64,000 nucleotides of DNA from Novosphingobium sp. 18050 (GCF_902706195.1 NZ_CACSJO010000006.1:124001-188000), one strand, 5' to 3'. Shown: positions 54,917 through 63,690, counted from the first letter of the stretch. Numbers and translations are program-made. Notes: generated from the letters alone by a model not told the origin.

Positions 54917-55960
54917 TCAGCCCTTCATGTGCCAGTGCGAGAATGTGTCCATCAGGTCGCCGTGGCCGGGCCGGCCGTCCCAGTCCAGTTCAATCAGATG
55001 CATCCATGTCAACATAGTGCCCCAGTACATCTTGGGGTAGCTTTGCCGCACAGCGGCGCGCAACTTGTGCCTGTCGCCCGCCGCGTCAGTCACTTCAAGA
55101 ACGATTGCACGGGTCATGCGCGGATCGTCCGCGTCCGCCTCGCACGCAATCGTCACCGAGCGGACCGCCCGCGGCTCGCCGTTCTTCGAAATCCAGCCGC
55201 TGCGTAGCGTGACGCTTGGGGTGGCACCGCCGTGTTCCCATTTGTTCGCGGCGCGCGCGTGCGCTTCTTCGGTACGCCACGAAGCATAGGCGTCACCCAT
55301 CATCGCGGTATCGAGCCAGGCGATAACGAAGCCGTCGCCGGTGTCGTCCCAGCCGGTGATCCAGCGATAGGGCGGGGTGTCCTCCGGCTGTTCCGGGCGC
55401 TGGTAGCCCCAGCTCCTGTCGCGGACATAGCGGCTGTCGATGGCAAAATGCTCACCCGCCAGCGTCAGTTCGCCCCGGTTATGCATCAGCTGGGTGAAGT
55501 GCTTGCCGCCCGGCCGACCGACCGGAGGCAACAGCGCCCGGCTCTCCAGATCCAACGCAAAGCCGCGCGCCACGTCGTTCATGCTGATGGTCAGGCGTTC
55601 GAGCGGCTCCGCGATGGCGATGTCCATCGTCAGGCTGCCCAGTTCGAGGGCGAAGCGGCTTGGGCCCTCGGCAGCCGGGAGATAAAGATGCTCGTTGAAG
55701 TAGGCGGATTCCAGCTGATGCCCGAACCGCAGCGCACCCCGGTTCACGAAGACATGCGCCGACATCGTCGCCAGCGCCGGATGCCACAGCAGGTAGATAT
55801 TGCAGTTAATGTCCGCCTCGGGGACGTTGAAGCCAAGGAGATACGTCTCGACGCGGTTAAATGGAGCGTCTGCTTCATTCGCGTGGAGCAGGTCATCTTC
55901 GGGGACAACGGGCGCGAAAGGCAGCACCTGACCTTCGTAAGTCGCCTCGTACCGGATCAT
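54917..55960 (-). CDS. CrtC-like (DUF7064/DUF7065-type) protein, paralogue 5
   Basis: A 347-residue protein. The true start is at 55960, overlapping the helical protein by 4 bases; the open frame extends to 56080. The motif is D181-R-S-W-G185 (YVRDRSWGYQRPE). It is clearly the sister of paralogue 1 at 32338, sharing GFNVPEADINC at 43-53. It is the last gene of a four-gene minus-strand operon (SDR, kinase, helical protein, CrtC-like). In both operons this subtype is translationally linked with an APH-type kinase, so the two may act on the same intermediate. Confidence 0.8.
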   Translation of the reverse strand: MIRYEATYEGQVLPFAPVVPEDDLLHANEADAPFNRVETYLLGFNVPEADINCNIYLLWHPALATMSAHVFVNRGALRFGHQLESAYFNEHLYLPAAEGPSRFALELGSLTMDIAIAEPLERLTISMNDVARGFALDLESRALLPPVGRPGGKHFTQLMHNRGELTLAGEHFAIDSRYVRDRSWGYQRPEQPEDTPPYRWITGWDDTGDGFVIAWLDTAMMGDAYASWRTEEAHARAANKWEHGGATPSVTLRSGWISKNGEPRAVRSVTIACEADADDPRMTRAIVLEVTDAAGDRHKLRAAVRQSYPKMYWGTMLTWMHLIELDWDGRPGHGDLMDTFSHWHMKG

Positions 55961-56454
55961 CGCCTTGGCCCCCTGCCCGAAAATGCAGGCGCGATCAGGC
56001 GCGCCTCGTCCATCAACTGTGCGCCGATATAGCCGCCGATTTCCCGGCGAAGGGCCTGATACCCCTCGTTCCCGGCCCAATCCCCAGCCAGACCGTCGAG
56101 CTGGGCCTGAACCGCGACCAGCGAAGCCCGCAAACGCAGCGCCTCATCACCCTGTCTCTGCAAAGTCCACAAGTCGGCAGGTTCGTTTGCCAGCGCGGTG
56201 CTAAGGCTCTCCGGCGACACGGCCCCGGTCTGCTCCATCCAGTCGGCGATGTGTGCCAGCAGGGTGCGCAGTCGGGCGATGTCGCGCATCAGCACCTCGC
56301 CCTCCTCTTCGATGCGCAGCATGACGTGGCGCAGCAGATGCTCGATCGTCGCCGCGCTGCTACGTGCTTCGATAGAAGACAATTCAGGCACGATCTCTCG
56401 CGAGAAGCTGGCCGCGACTGTGGCAAGCACCTCGCGGCAAGTCGGGTGGATCAT
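55957..56454 (-). CDS. Small all-helical protein, likely detached N-domain of APH-type kinase
   Basis: A 165-residue protein predicted mostly helical (LRHVMLRIEEEGEVL, ARLRTLLAHIADWM), with no recognised family. Its stop overlaps the CrtC-like start and its start overlaps the kinase stop (both ATGA). Its size and character match the N-terminal domains of the kinases at 53342 and 35542, which the adjacent kinase (56451) lacks. I infer that it is the same domain encoded separately. A partner-subunit role, as LvaB has for LvaA, is another possibility. Confidence 0.6.
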   Translation of the reverse strand: MIHPTCREVLATVAASFSREIVPELSSIEARSSAATIEHLLRHVMLRIEEEGEVLMRDIARLRTLLAHIADWMEQTGAVSPESLSTALANEPADLWTLQRQGDEALRLRASLVAVQAQLDGLAGDWAGNEGYQALRREIGGYIGAQLMDEARLIAPAFSGRGPRR

Positions 56455-57542
56455 GACGCTGCCTCCTGTGCCTGCATTTCGACAGACTGGTTCAGTTCCT
56501 CGAACAGCGCCGGGTCAGGCCCTTCGCCGAGCCCCAGCGCATGGGCGAGTACCCGTTTCACTGCATGCTGCACTTCGGTGGCGGTCCAGCTTTGCCGCAC
56601 GGTGGCATTGGCGCTACGCTGGACGACGGTGGTGGTGTAAGCGAACATCACCAGCCGTCCGAACATGCGAGCAAGCTGATAATAACGCACGTTTTCCATG
56701 GTGACAGGAACCGCTGCGACCTGGTTGTAGTAGGCCACGGCGCGGTCGAGGTCCCACACCGTCTCGCCATCGATGACAATAACCTCTGTAAAACCCTGCA
56801 CCATCGCGAGGTCGCTGGCGGGATCGCCGATCCAAGCCTCCTCCCAGTCGCTGAGGGCGACGATCCGGCCGTCGCGGAAGACTTCCTCGCCCAGTCCGTT
56901 TGTACCCTTGCACAGACTTACACGGCCGGCGGACGGCGCGCCTTCGAGGAGAACCCGTGCCACTTCGGCGAGCAAAGGCTGAGGCTCCGCGCCGAATTCC
57001 GCCAGCAGGGCGCGCTGGCGGCGGACATAGAACCGCGCCGCATCCGCTTCATCCTCGGGCGCACCGAGGATCGCGGCGAAGCCTACTGCGCGCCAGTCGG
57101 CATCGTGGACAGCGGCCAGTGCGCGCATATGCTCCTGCGCGGCGGCAAAACGGATACGGGCACCGTCCTCGCCCGCCAGCGCATAGCCCCCGATCTGCCA
57201 GCTGCCGTCGATCAATTCGCGCGCAAAGAAAGGGCGCGGGCAGGATGCCGGGTCCTCCTCCCAATAAAGCGCGCGAGCAGTAGGCAGGCCCATCCGGCCG
57301 AGCCGATCGTAGATCGCGAATTCCTGATCGAGGCTGGTCGGATCGCCCGCGCCGGCCGGATGGTCGGTGCGGATCGTGACGGACTGCGGCGCGCCGTCCT
57401 CACCCCGATAATGCACGAACCATGTCTGGCGCGAAGTCCCGCGGGTGAACCGCTCGAAACGGTCCACCGTGACGGCCTGCCCCTTCCGCCGGTTCATGTA
57501 GCTGACGAACCATTCGGTGCAGAAATCGGGGAAGGTCTCCAT
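56451..57542 (-). CDS. APH/ACAD10-type phosphotransferase, kinase domain only
   Basis: A 363-residue kinase starting directly at the kinase fold. The nucleotide-binding strand is FTRGTSRQTWFVHY, the catalytic-loop region is SLCKGTNGLGEEVF, and the metal site is LSDWEEAWIGDPASDLAM. The usual H-x-D of the catalytic loop reads C-K-G-T-N, a departure from the other two kinases (HNDLGFHN, HGDFGFHN), so catalytic capacity is less certain. It overlaps the helical protein by 4 bases, follows the SDR by 15 bases and has GGGAGCGAGGG before the ATG. Confidence 0.85.
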   Translation of the reverse strand: METFPDFCTEWFVSYMNRRKGQAVTVDRFERFTRGTSRQTWFVHYRGEDGAPQSVTIRTDHPAGAGDPTSLDQEFAIYDRLGRMGLPTARALYWEEDPASCPRPFFARELIDGSWQIGGYALAGEDGARIRFAAAQEHMRALAAVHDADWRAVGFAAILGAPEDEADAARFYVRRQRALLAEFGAEPQPLLAEVARVLLEGAPSAGRVSLCKGTNGLGEEVFRDGRIVALSDWEEAWIGDPASDLAMVQGFTEVIVIDGETVWDLDRAVAYYNQVAAVPVTMENVRYYQLARMFGRLVMFAYTTTVVQRSANATVRQSWTATEVQHAVKRVLAHALGLGEGPDPALFEELNQSVEMQAQEAAS

Positions 57543-57557
57543 TCCCTCGCTCCCGGA

Positions 57558-58457
57558 TCAGGGGTCCAGCCAGGAGTCGCGGTCAATGCCGGCATTCGGC
57601 CGGGCGAAGCGCACGATCTTGTTCAGTTCCTCGCCTATCTCGGTAGGATCAAGCGCAGCGTCCATGCGTGGGCCGTGCTGCCAGCTCTCGATCACCGAAT
57701 AGCCGAAACCCCAGGCCTCAAACACACGGCCGTTAATGGCCTTGGCGTCTTCACTGGCGAGATAGGCGACCAGCGTGGCAATCCATTCGGGCTGGCGGCG
57801 GCGTACCTGCTCTTCGGTGAGCTGGCGCAGGCCTTCGGTCATACGGGTCTGGGCGCGCGGGGCGATGGCGTTGAGACGCACGCCGAAACGCGCCAGTTCT
57901 CGCGCCGCGACGACGGTCATTGTCGCAATGCCCGCCTTGGCCGCCGCATAGTTGGTCTGCCCGATATTGGCGAACAGGGCACTATGCGAAGTGGTGTTGA
58001 TGACGCTGGCGTCGAAGGTCTCACCGCCCTTGCTGCGCACGCGCCAGTAATTGGCGGCATGGTGCAGCGGTGCGAAGGTGCCCTTGAGGTGGACGCGGGT
58101 GACGCTGTCCCATTCATCCTCGGACATGTTCACAAGCATCCGATCACGGATGATGCCGGCATTGTTGACGAGGATTTCAAGGCTGCCGAACGTATCGACG
58201 GCCTGCGCCACCATGTCCTGCGCCGCCTGCCAGTTGGATACATCGGCCGTATTGATTACGGCCTTTCCGCCCAGCTTTTCGATCTCGGACACGACTTCCT
58301 CAGCCGGTGTGGTGTCGGCGCCGTCGCCCGCAGCCGACGATCCGAGATCGTTCACGACGACATTGGCACCGTGCTTGGCGAGCATGATCGCATAAGCGCG
58401 GCCCAACCCTCGACCGGCACCGGTTACAATTGCTGTCCGGCCTTCCAAAAGAGCCAT
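57558..58457 (-). CDS. MFE-2-type 3-hydroxyacyl-CoA dehydrogenase (SDR)
   Basis: A 299-residue SDR similar to the dehydrogenase part of peroxisomal multifunctional enzyme 2/17-beta-HSD type 4. Glycine loop GAGRGLGRAYA (13-23), VVVNDLG and NYAAAKAGIATM (active-site Tyr-x-x-x-Lys) are seen. It would oxidise (R)-3-hydroxyacyl-CoA made by hydratase-2, such as the enzyme at 23576. GGGGAGG precedes the start. It is the first gene of a four-gene operon behind palindrome H. Confidence 0.92.
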   Translation of the reverse strand: MALLEGRTAIVTGAGRGLGRAYAIMLAKHGANVVVNDLGSSAAGDGADTTPAEEVVSEIEKLGGKAVINTADVSNWQAAQDMVAQAVDTFGSLEILVNNAGIIRDRMLVNMSEDEWDSVTRVHLKGTFAPLHHAANYWRVRSKGGETFDASVINTTSHSALFANIGQTNYAAAKAGIATMTVVAARELARFGVRLNAIAPRAQTRMTEGLRQLTEEQVRRRQPEWIATLVAYLASEDAKAINGRVFEAWGFGYSVIESWQHGPRMDAALDPTEIGEELNKIVRFARPNAGIDRDSWLDP

Positions 58458-58561
58458 GGATTCCTCCCCTTTCGCTTAATTTACTGCCGTTATTCCCCGT
58501 GCATGGCCGGGGTCTCTTACCATCCGAGCTAAGTTCACCATTGCACCGGGTCAAGAAGAAA

Positions 58562-58575
58562 GTACTCTTGCGAAC
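58562..58575. promoter_or_regulatory. Palindrome site H, GTACTCTTGCGAAC
   Basis: A 14-bp inverted repeat with perfect right half between divergent SDR genes at 58457 and 58627 (104 and 51 bases away). Confidence 0.55.
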
Positions 58576-58626
58576 TAATTTGTGTTCGGCCGGATAAGCG
58601 GCGGCACCTTTCGGGAGCAAGGATAG

Positions 58627-59412
58627 ATGAGATTTTCGGACAAGAATGCGCTGATTCTGGGGGCTTCGGCCAAGGGCGGCACCGGCTTCGCCATCGCCCG
58701 GGCGCTGGCCCGCGAAGGCGCGCACGTGACCATCGCGGCGCGCAGCGACGACAAGCTGGCCAAGCTCGGCGCCGAAATCGGCTGCCGCTTCCTGCGCTGT
58801 GATGCGGGATCGGCAAAGGACATCGCCGCACTGGCCGATTTCGCAGCGCAGGACGGGCCGCTAGACATCGCCGTCAACGCCGCCGCGCTGCCAGTGATCG
58901 GATCGATCGCCAGCCTCTCCATGACCGAAGTGCAAGGCGCGCTAGACGTCAATTACCTCGGTATGCTGCACTTCGTGCGCGAAACCACCGCAAGGATGAA
59001 CGACGGCGGATCGGTGATCCTGATAAGCTCCTACAGCGCGCAACAGCCGATCCACCCCCACTTTGCCTACGCTTGTGCCAAAGCCGCCACCGATTGCCTG
59101 GTTCGCTATGCGGCGCTGGAATATGGTCCGCGCGGCGTCAGGGTGAATTCGATCCAGCCAGGGCCGATCAAGTCTGACCTTGCCAAGGACCTCTTCGCCA
59201 TCCCCGGAGTAGAGGACATATATGCGCGCGAGGTTCCGCTCGGCCGCGTCGGGCTGCCCGAAGACTATGCCGATGCCGCGCTCTGGCTGGCAGGGCCGGC
59301 TTTCGTCACCGGGCTGAACATCCCGGTCAACGGCGGCAACCAGCTCACCCGCATGCCCCGCGTCGATGAACTGCCGATGGGCGAGGCCAGCTACGAAGGC
59401 GACTATAACTGA
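58627..59412 (+). CDS. Short-chain dehydrogenase/reductase
   Basis: A 261-residue SDR. The nucleotide loop is an unusual GASAKGGTGFA (about 13-23), the Ser segment ILISSYSAQQP, and the active site YACAKAATDCL. PVNGGNQLTRMP marks the C-terminus. AAGGATAG precedes the ATG. It stands alone before a strong hairpin. Related enzymes oxidise cyclic alcohols or hydroxy-CoA esters. Substrate unknown. Confidence 0.9.
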   Translation: MRFSDKNALILGASAKGGTGFAIARALAREGAHVTIAARSDDKLAKLGAEIGCRFLRCDAGSAKDIAALADFAAQDGPLDIAVNAAALPVIGSIASLSMTEVQGALDVNYLGMLHFVRETTARMNDGGSVILISSYSAQQPIHPHFAYACAKAATDCLVRYAALEYGPRGVRVNSIQPGPIKSDLAKDLFAIPGVEDIYAREVPLGRVGLPEDYADAALWLAGPAFVTGLNIPVNGGNQLTRMPRVDELPMGEASYEGDYN

Positions 59413-59428
59413 CAAGCGCAAAGAAAAA

Positions 59429-59454
59429 CCGCCGGGGCATCAAAGCCCCGGCGG
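59429..59454. terminator. Bidirectional terminator between SDR and TonB receptor
   Basis: CCGCCGGGGC (59429-59438) pairs perfectly with GCCCCGGCGG (59445-59454), loop ATCAAA. An A-run before it gives a U-run for the minus-strand receptor. Confidence 0.75.
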
Positions 59455-59526
59455 CAGGTAATCTCAAGGGGAAAAATAGTTGGGAGAGAGGCCCGACCTA
59501 CCCTGGAGATAAGAAGCTGCGAGGGA

Positions 59527-61854
59527 TCAGAAGTTTCGGGTCAAGCGTACGCCCCAAGTGCGCGGCGGCCCGGGTACACGCCAGCCACCGGTTTCCTGGC
59601 GGGCGTACTGCGTGTTATATTCCTCATCCAGCAAGTTGTCGACGAACACACTGCCCACGAACTTCTCGTCCGCACTGGTGAAAGTGAGCGAGGCGGAGAC
59701 CAGCGTCTTCGATGGTTCGCGGCCGAAGCTGGCGTCGGGACCATAGTAATAATCACCCGAGTACGACGCGAGACCGTAGAGCCGCACCGTCGACCCGTTA
59801 TTCATGAAGTACGTATACGAACCACGAATGTAGCCGGAAAGCTTCGGCGCCTGCGGCAACCGGTTGCCGCTATGATCGGCTGGTGTCACCGAATAACCCA
59901 GGCATGATGCCGCCGGAAGCCCGCCTGCGGCAGCGCAGGCGGCCGTGGAATTGGACGGCACGAACGACTGCCCGCCCTCGAAATTCGTGAACTCGGTATT
60001 GAGGTAGCTGCCGCCAAGGCCGAAGCTCAGCGAGCGTGTCGGGGCCCAGTCGAGATCGCCCTCGATGCCCTTGACCTTCGCATTGGCCGCGTTCTGCACG
60101 CACGACCCGCCGCACTGGGTGGACGTGATCTGCACCTGCAGGTTCTTATAATCGTAGTAGAATGCCGCCGCATTCAGGCGCACGTTGCCGAACTGCGACT
60201 TGAGGCCGACTTCATAGCTGTCGAGAACTTCGGGTTCTACAATCGGCGAGCGTGCGAAGTCCGGCGAGTTGATGCCGCCCGACTTGAAGCCCCTGCTCCA
60301 GCCGCCATATACCATGACGTCGTTGCTCGGCTCGAACTGAACGGCCAGCTTGGGGGTCAGCTTGTTAAACTTGCCAGTGCGCGGCCCGAACGCGCCGCCA
60401 TAGACCGAGGATTCCACTCCGAGCGCAGGGAAGACCGCCAACAGGTCCTGGTAGTTCTGACGCTTGCTTTCCTTGGTGTAGCGCAGCCCCCCGATGACCG
60501 AGATCGTATCGGTGATCTTGTAATCAACTTGCCCATAGGGCGCCCAGGATTCGATGTCGAAGGATGTGCGTGCGCTGAGGTGCGGCTGGTCCAGCACGCC
60601 GCCGTTGACGGCAGGATCGGTCACGCCAAGCTGGCCATTGATCGCCGCGCCCGAAACGTTGAAGTCGCTGCCGGACTTCTCCTTGTAGTAGAAGAATCCC
60701 AACGTGTAGTTGAGCGGTCCCGACCCACCGGAGACGAGCTGGACTTCCTCGCTGAAGGACTTGGTATATTCGCCGTTGGTCAGCGCATGCTGAAACGGAA
60801 TGTCGGCCCCGTCGAGGTCCGCCCCTCCGGTGAACGAATAGTAGCGGTAGGCCGTAATGGACGATAGCGTACCAAGTCCGGTCTCAAGATCGCCGCGGAA
60901 GGCCAGACCCCAGTTCTTGGTGCGGAACTGATCCCCCTTCACGCCCTTGGGCGGATAGTCCTGGGTCGATGTGTAGAAATCCTCGTCGGGCGACGGCCCG
61001 GCATTGCCGCCAAGACAGACTGCGATCTGGGTTGGGCAGGTCTGGTCGAGACCAATGAATGCCTGACCTTCGCGGTCTTTCTTGATGCCGTAGTCGGCGG
61101 AGAGCTTCAGGGTCAGCGTGTCGGTCGGCTCGAACTTGAGTTTGCCGGCGAAGTGGTACTGGTTGCGGCCCTGCAGGTCGTCGATGAACGGCGAAGTAGA
61201 CTTCACATAGCCGTCATTGGAATCGTACATCGCGGCGACGCGCAAGGCCAACTTGTCACCCAGCGGGGCATTGACCACGCCGTCGATCGACATGCGGTTG
61301 AAGCTGCCCGAGGCGATCGAGGCCTTGCCTTCCCACTTCCCCATCTTGGGATCATTGGTGATGATACGCACCGCGCCCGCCGCCGCATTGCGGCCGTAAA
61401 GCGTTCCTTGCGGCCCCTTGAGCACTTCGATACGCTCGATATCGTTGAAGGCAAAAGTCGAGGTCGCCGTACGCGGCATATAGGTGTCGTCCTGATAGAC
61501 GGCGACCGATGCCTCGAGGCCGGGGTTGGCATAGATCGTGCCGACACCGCGCAGGAACAGGCCCACGAAGTTGGCGTTACGGTTGACCGAAAGGCCAGGC
61601 GTCAGCTTCGACAGTTCAGAGGATGCCTCCAGACCGGCGGCCTTGATCGCAGCACCGTCGATCGCTGTCACAGCTACGGGCACATCCTGAAGGTTCTGTG
61701 CACGCTTCTGCGACGTGACGACGATTTCGTTGAGATACCGCTCGGGTGCAGTATCGGACGCCTGCGAACCATTTTCGTTTGCATCCTGCGCATAGGCAGG
61801 AGCGGTCAGGACGACCGAGGCAGCGGTAGCCAGATACAATGCGCGCTTCTTCAA
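59527..61854 (-). CDS. TonB-dependent receptor of the catabolic regulon
   Basis: A 775-residue receptor. Signal peptide KKRALYLATAASVVLTAPAYA; TonB box EIVVTSQKRAQNLQDVP; plug motif RIEVLKGPQGTLYGRNAAAGA; barrel ends in TRNF. The start is TTG at 61854, supported by GGGAGG five bases before it. Palindrome I lies 86 bases upstream, shared with the divergent membrane protein at 62031. It is the natural outer-membrane entry point for the substrate of the 31-60 kb cluster. Ligand unknown. Confidence 0.92.
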   Translation of the reverse strand: MKKRALYLATAASVVLTAPAYAQDANENGSQASDTAPERYLNEIVVTSQKRAQNLQDVPVAVTAIDGAAIKAAGLEASSELSKLTPGLSVNRNANFVGLFLRGVGTIYANPGLEASVAVYQDDTYMPRTATSTFAFNDIERIEVLKGPQGTLYGRNAAAGAVRIITNDPKMGKWEGKASIASGSFNRMSIDGVVNAPLGDKLALRVAAMYDSNDGYVKSTSPFIDDLQGRNQYHFAGKLKFEPTDTLTLKLSADYGIKKDREGQAFIGLDQTCPTQIAVCLGGNAGPSPDEDFYTSTQDYPPKGVKGDQFRTKNWGLAFRGDLETGLGTLSSITAYRYYSFTGGADLDGADIPFQHALTNGEYTKSFSEEVQLVSGGSGPLNYTLGFFYYKEKSGSDFNVSGAAINGQLGVTDPAVNGGVLDQPHLSARTSFDIESWAPYGQVDYKITDTISVIGGLRYTKESKRQNYQDLLAVFPALGVESSVYGGAFGPRTGKFNKLTPKLAVQFEPSNDVMVYGGWSRGFKSGGINSPDFARSPIVEPEVLDSYEVGLKSQFGNVRLNAAAFYYDYKNLQVQITSTQCGGSCVQNAANAKVKGIEGDLDWAPTRSLSFGLGGSYLNTEFTNFEGGQSFVPSNSTAACAAAGGLPAASCLGYSVTPADHSGNRLPQAPKLSGYIRGSYTYFMNNGSTVRLYGLASYSGDYYYGPDASFGREPSKTLVSASLTFTSADEKFVGSVFVDNLLDEEYNTQYARQETGGWRVPGPPRTWGVRLTRNF

Positions 61855-61940
61855 GCAAACCTCCCATTGAGCTTATGTTGGACCATTACGGTTTCTGAAG
61901 GCTGCAATACCGCTTTCGCCTCGGTCGTCCAAGGATAAAT

Positions 61941-61954
61941 GTACGTAAGCGAAC
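61941..61954. promoter_or_regulatory. Palindrome site I, GTACGTAAGCGAAC
   Basis: A 14-bp inverted repeat with perfect right half in the spacer between the divergent TonB receptor and membrane protein genes. Confidence 0.55.
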
Positions 61955-62030
61955 TAAAATTTGCAAAATCCGCCATTTTCATGGCTAAATGGCGGCAAGC
62001 CAGAACGGCTTGATCGGGAAGGGGATCATC

Positions 62031-62699
62031 ATGCTGGAACGAATTTGCGCTTGGGGCGGGCCTTTTTGCGCCGCATTCTTTGGAGTCGGACTTGTGCTCG
62101 CGGGCTTCGTTCCGCCGCCATCACCCATGCTACAACAAACTGAAATTGCGACATTATATACGGAACATGCGGTCGCAATCCGCAGCGGGATGGTTCTCAG
62201 CCTATTCGGATTGGTCGGCTATCTTGCCCTTGTCGGCGCGATTTCGGGGCAGATGCGGCGAATGGAGATTCGCAGCCGCACCGCCTGTTATTTGCAGCTC
62301 GGTGCAGGGACGGTAGGCATGCTAACTGTCATGCTACCGATAATGATCCTCGCAACCGCCGCCTTCCGGCCCGAACGAGACCCTGCGCTGACTCAATTGC
62401 TCAACGATATGGGTTGGCTGGTGATCATTCCAGCCTTCCCGACCTTCATCGCCCAGTTCGGAGCGATCGCCGCCGGGGTGTTCGCGGATCGCAGCGCGCA
62501 GCCGATCTACCCGCGCTGGGTCGCCTACTTCAACATCTGGATCGCCATTCTGTTCGTGCCCGGCGGTTTCGCCTATTTCGTGCGCACGGGCGCGTTCGCC
62601 TGGGATGGCCTTCTGGCGTTCTGGGCGGCAGCAGGAGCCTTCTTCGTCTGGCTTCTCGTCATGTGCTGGCAGGTAAGCAGCGCCAGCAAGCGGGGCTGA
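62031..62699 (+). CDS. Polytopic inner-membrane protein, unknown
   Basis: A 222-residue protein with about six membrane segments. The open frame begins at 61989, but AAGGGG seven bases before the ATG at 62031 is preferred. I recognise no family motif. Divergence from a TonB receptor and sharing its putative operator suggest a role in uptake of, or protection from, the substrate. It may be a functional counterpart of the membrane protein at 31757. It is followed by a hairpin. Confidence 0.7.
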   Translation: MLERICAWGGPFCAAFFGVGLVLAGFVPPPSPMLQQTEIATLYTEHAVAIRSGMVLSLFGLVGYLALVGAISGQMRRMEIRSRTACYLQLGAGTVGMLTVMLPIMILATAAFRPERDPALTQLLNDMGWLVIIPAFPTFIAQFGAIAAGVFADRSAQPIYPRWVAYFNIWIAILFVPGGFAYFVRTGAFAWDGLLAFWAAAGAFFVWLLVMCWQVSSASKRG

Positions 62700-62707
62700 A
62701 ACGCAAC

Positions 62708-62731
62708 AGGGGCAACCTCATGGTCGCCCCT
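62708..62731 (+). terminator. Hairpin after membrane protein gene
   Basis: AGGGGCAAC (62708-62716) pairs with GTCGCCCCT (62723-62731) with one mismatch and loop CTCATG, followed by TCC. Lies between convergent genes. Confidence 0.5.
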
Positions 62732-62772
62732 TCCTATCTCAACGGCGGCGCGAGGCGCCGCCCCGCCACCCG

Positions 62773-63282
62773 TCAAGCCTCGCCCAGCATCCGCTTCAGG
62801 TTTGCCTTGACCTTGGCGAGGCCATCTTCGGTCGCATGGATTTCGGCGTCGGTCATATCCGCACAGATGCGCCGATTGAGCGGCTCGATGATAGTGCGCA
62901 TCTCATCGATCAACTGGTAGCCAGAATCGGTGATGTAGATCCGCTTGGCGCGTTTGTCCTTCTTGTCCGGACGGCGATATACATAACCCGCCACTTCGAG
63001 CCGGTCGACGATGCCGCTGAGCGTGACCTTGCCCACGTCGATGTCGCGCGCGAGGGTGGAACTGACCACGCCCTTACCCGGTTGGCGCGAAATATTCGCC
63101 AGTACCCACCACTGCGACCGAGTGATCCCCAGCGTCTTGAGGTGCTGGTCATAAAGGGTGCGCCGCATACGCGAAACATCGTGAACCAGGTAGCCGAGAC
63201 GGAACCAGTTGAGTTCGCTTTCGTCCGTGGGATCGCCAGCGCGAGGGATGGCGACGGGGCGTGTCATCTGCTTGTTGCTCAA
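62773..63282 (-). CDS. MarR-family transcriptional regulator, candidate master of the palindrome regulon
   Basis: A 169-residue MarR protein. The winged helix is clear: TRSQWWVLANISRQPG, LARDIDVGKVTLSGIVDRLE (recognition helix) and the wing with RRPDKKDKRAKRIYIT. The start is TTG at 63282 because GAGG lies five bases before it; the next ATG (63267) is too far from it. It is 73 bases downstream of the YciI gene on the same strand, so may be co-transcribed from the promoter carrying sites J1 and J2. MarR proteins commonly bind palindromes as dimers and release DNA on binding aromatic or CoA ligands. It is the only regulator in the catabolic part of the window. Confidence 0.9.
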   Translation of the reverse strand: MSNKQMTRPVAIPRAGDPTDESELNWFRLGYLVHDVSRMRRTLYDQHLKTLGITRSQWWVLANISRQPGKGVVSSTLARDIDVGKVTLSGIVDRLEVAGYVYRRPDKKDKRAKRIYITDSGYQLIDEMRTIIEPLNRRICADMTDAEIHATEDGLAKVKANLKRMLGEA

Positions 63283-63355
63283 AGTAACCTCATTCCCGCC
63301 CTATAGCGCCGAAATCCGGCATTGGCTGTAGGCTGCGCAATTATTCCAGATCCGG

Positions 63356-63658
63356 TCATGGCTCGCACCAGCGACCGATCCCCGGCCGCCAGCGCCGCAC
63401 TCCGACATCCCCGGAAAAAACACCTTCGAGCGTGAACGGATCGGCAGCCAGCATGGACCGCGCCTCCCCCATGCTTTCCGCCTCGACAAGCAGCATGCTG
63501 CCTATGGGCAAGGCGTCCTGACCATCGCCGGACATGAGGGCACCGCCCGCCGCGACCCGATCGCCGAAGCTACGCCAATAGGCGAGATGGCTATCGCGCA
63601 AGGCCAGGCGACGCTCCAGCATACCCTCAAGGTCGTTCGCTTCGATCAGAAAAATCAT
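63356..63658 (-). CDS. YciI-like small protein
   Basis: A 100-residue protein of the dimeric alpha/beta-barrel YciI group (LRDSHLAYWRSFGDRV, then MLLVEAESMGEARSMLAADPF..EGVF). Proteins of this fold include muconolactone isomerase-like enzymes and small-molecule-binding domains. It probably acts in the cytoplasm on a pathway intermediate or as a binding protein. It is divergent from the partial ABM-fold gene at 63799, and upstream of the MarR gene. Confidence 0.8.
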   Translation of the reverse strand: MIFLIEANDLEGMLERRLALRDSHLAYWRSFGDRVAAGGALMSGDGQDALPIGSMLLVEAESMGEARSMLAADPFTLEGVFSGDVGVRRWRPGIGRWCEP

Positions 63659-63690
63659 CCGATCCGTCTACGATGAATTCCAATTCATAT

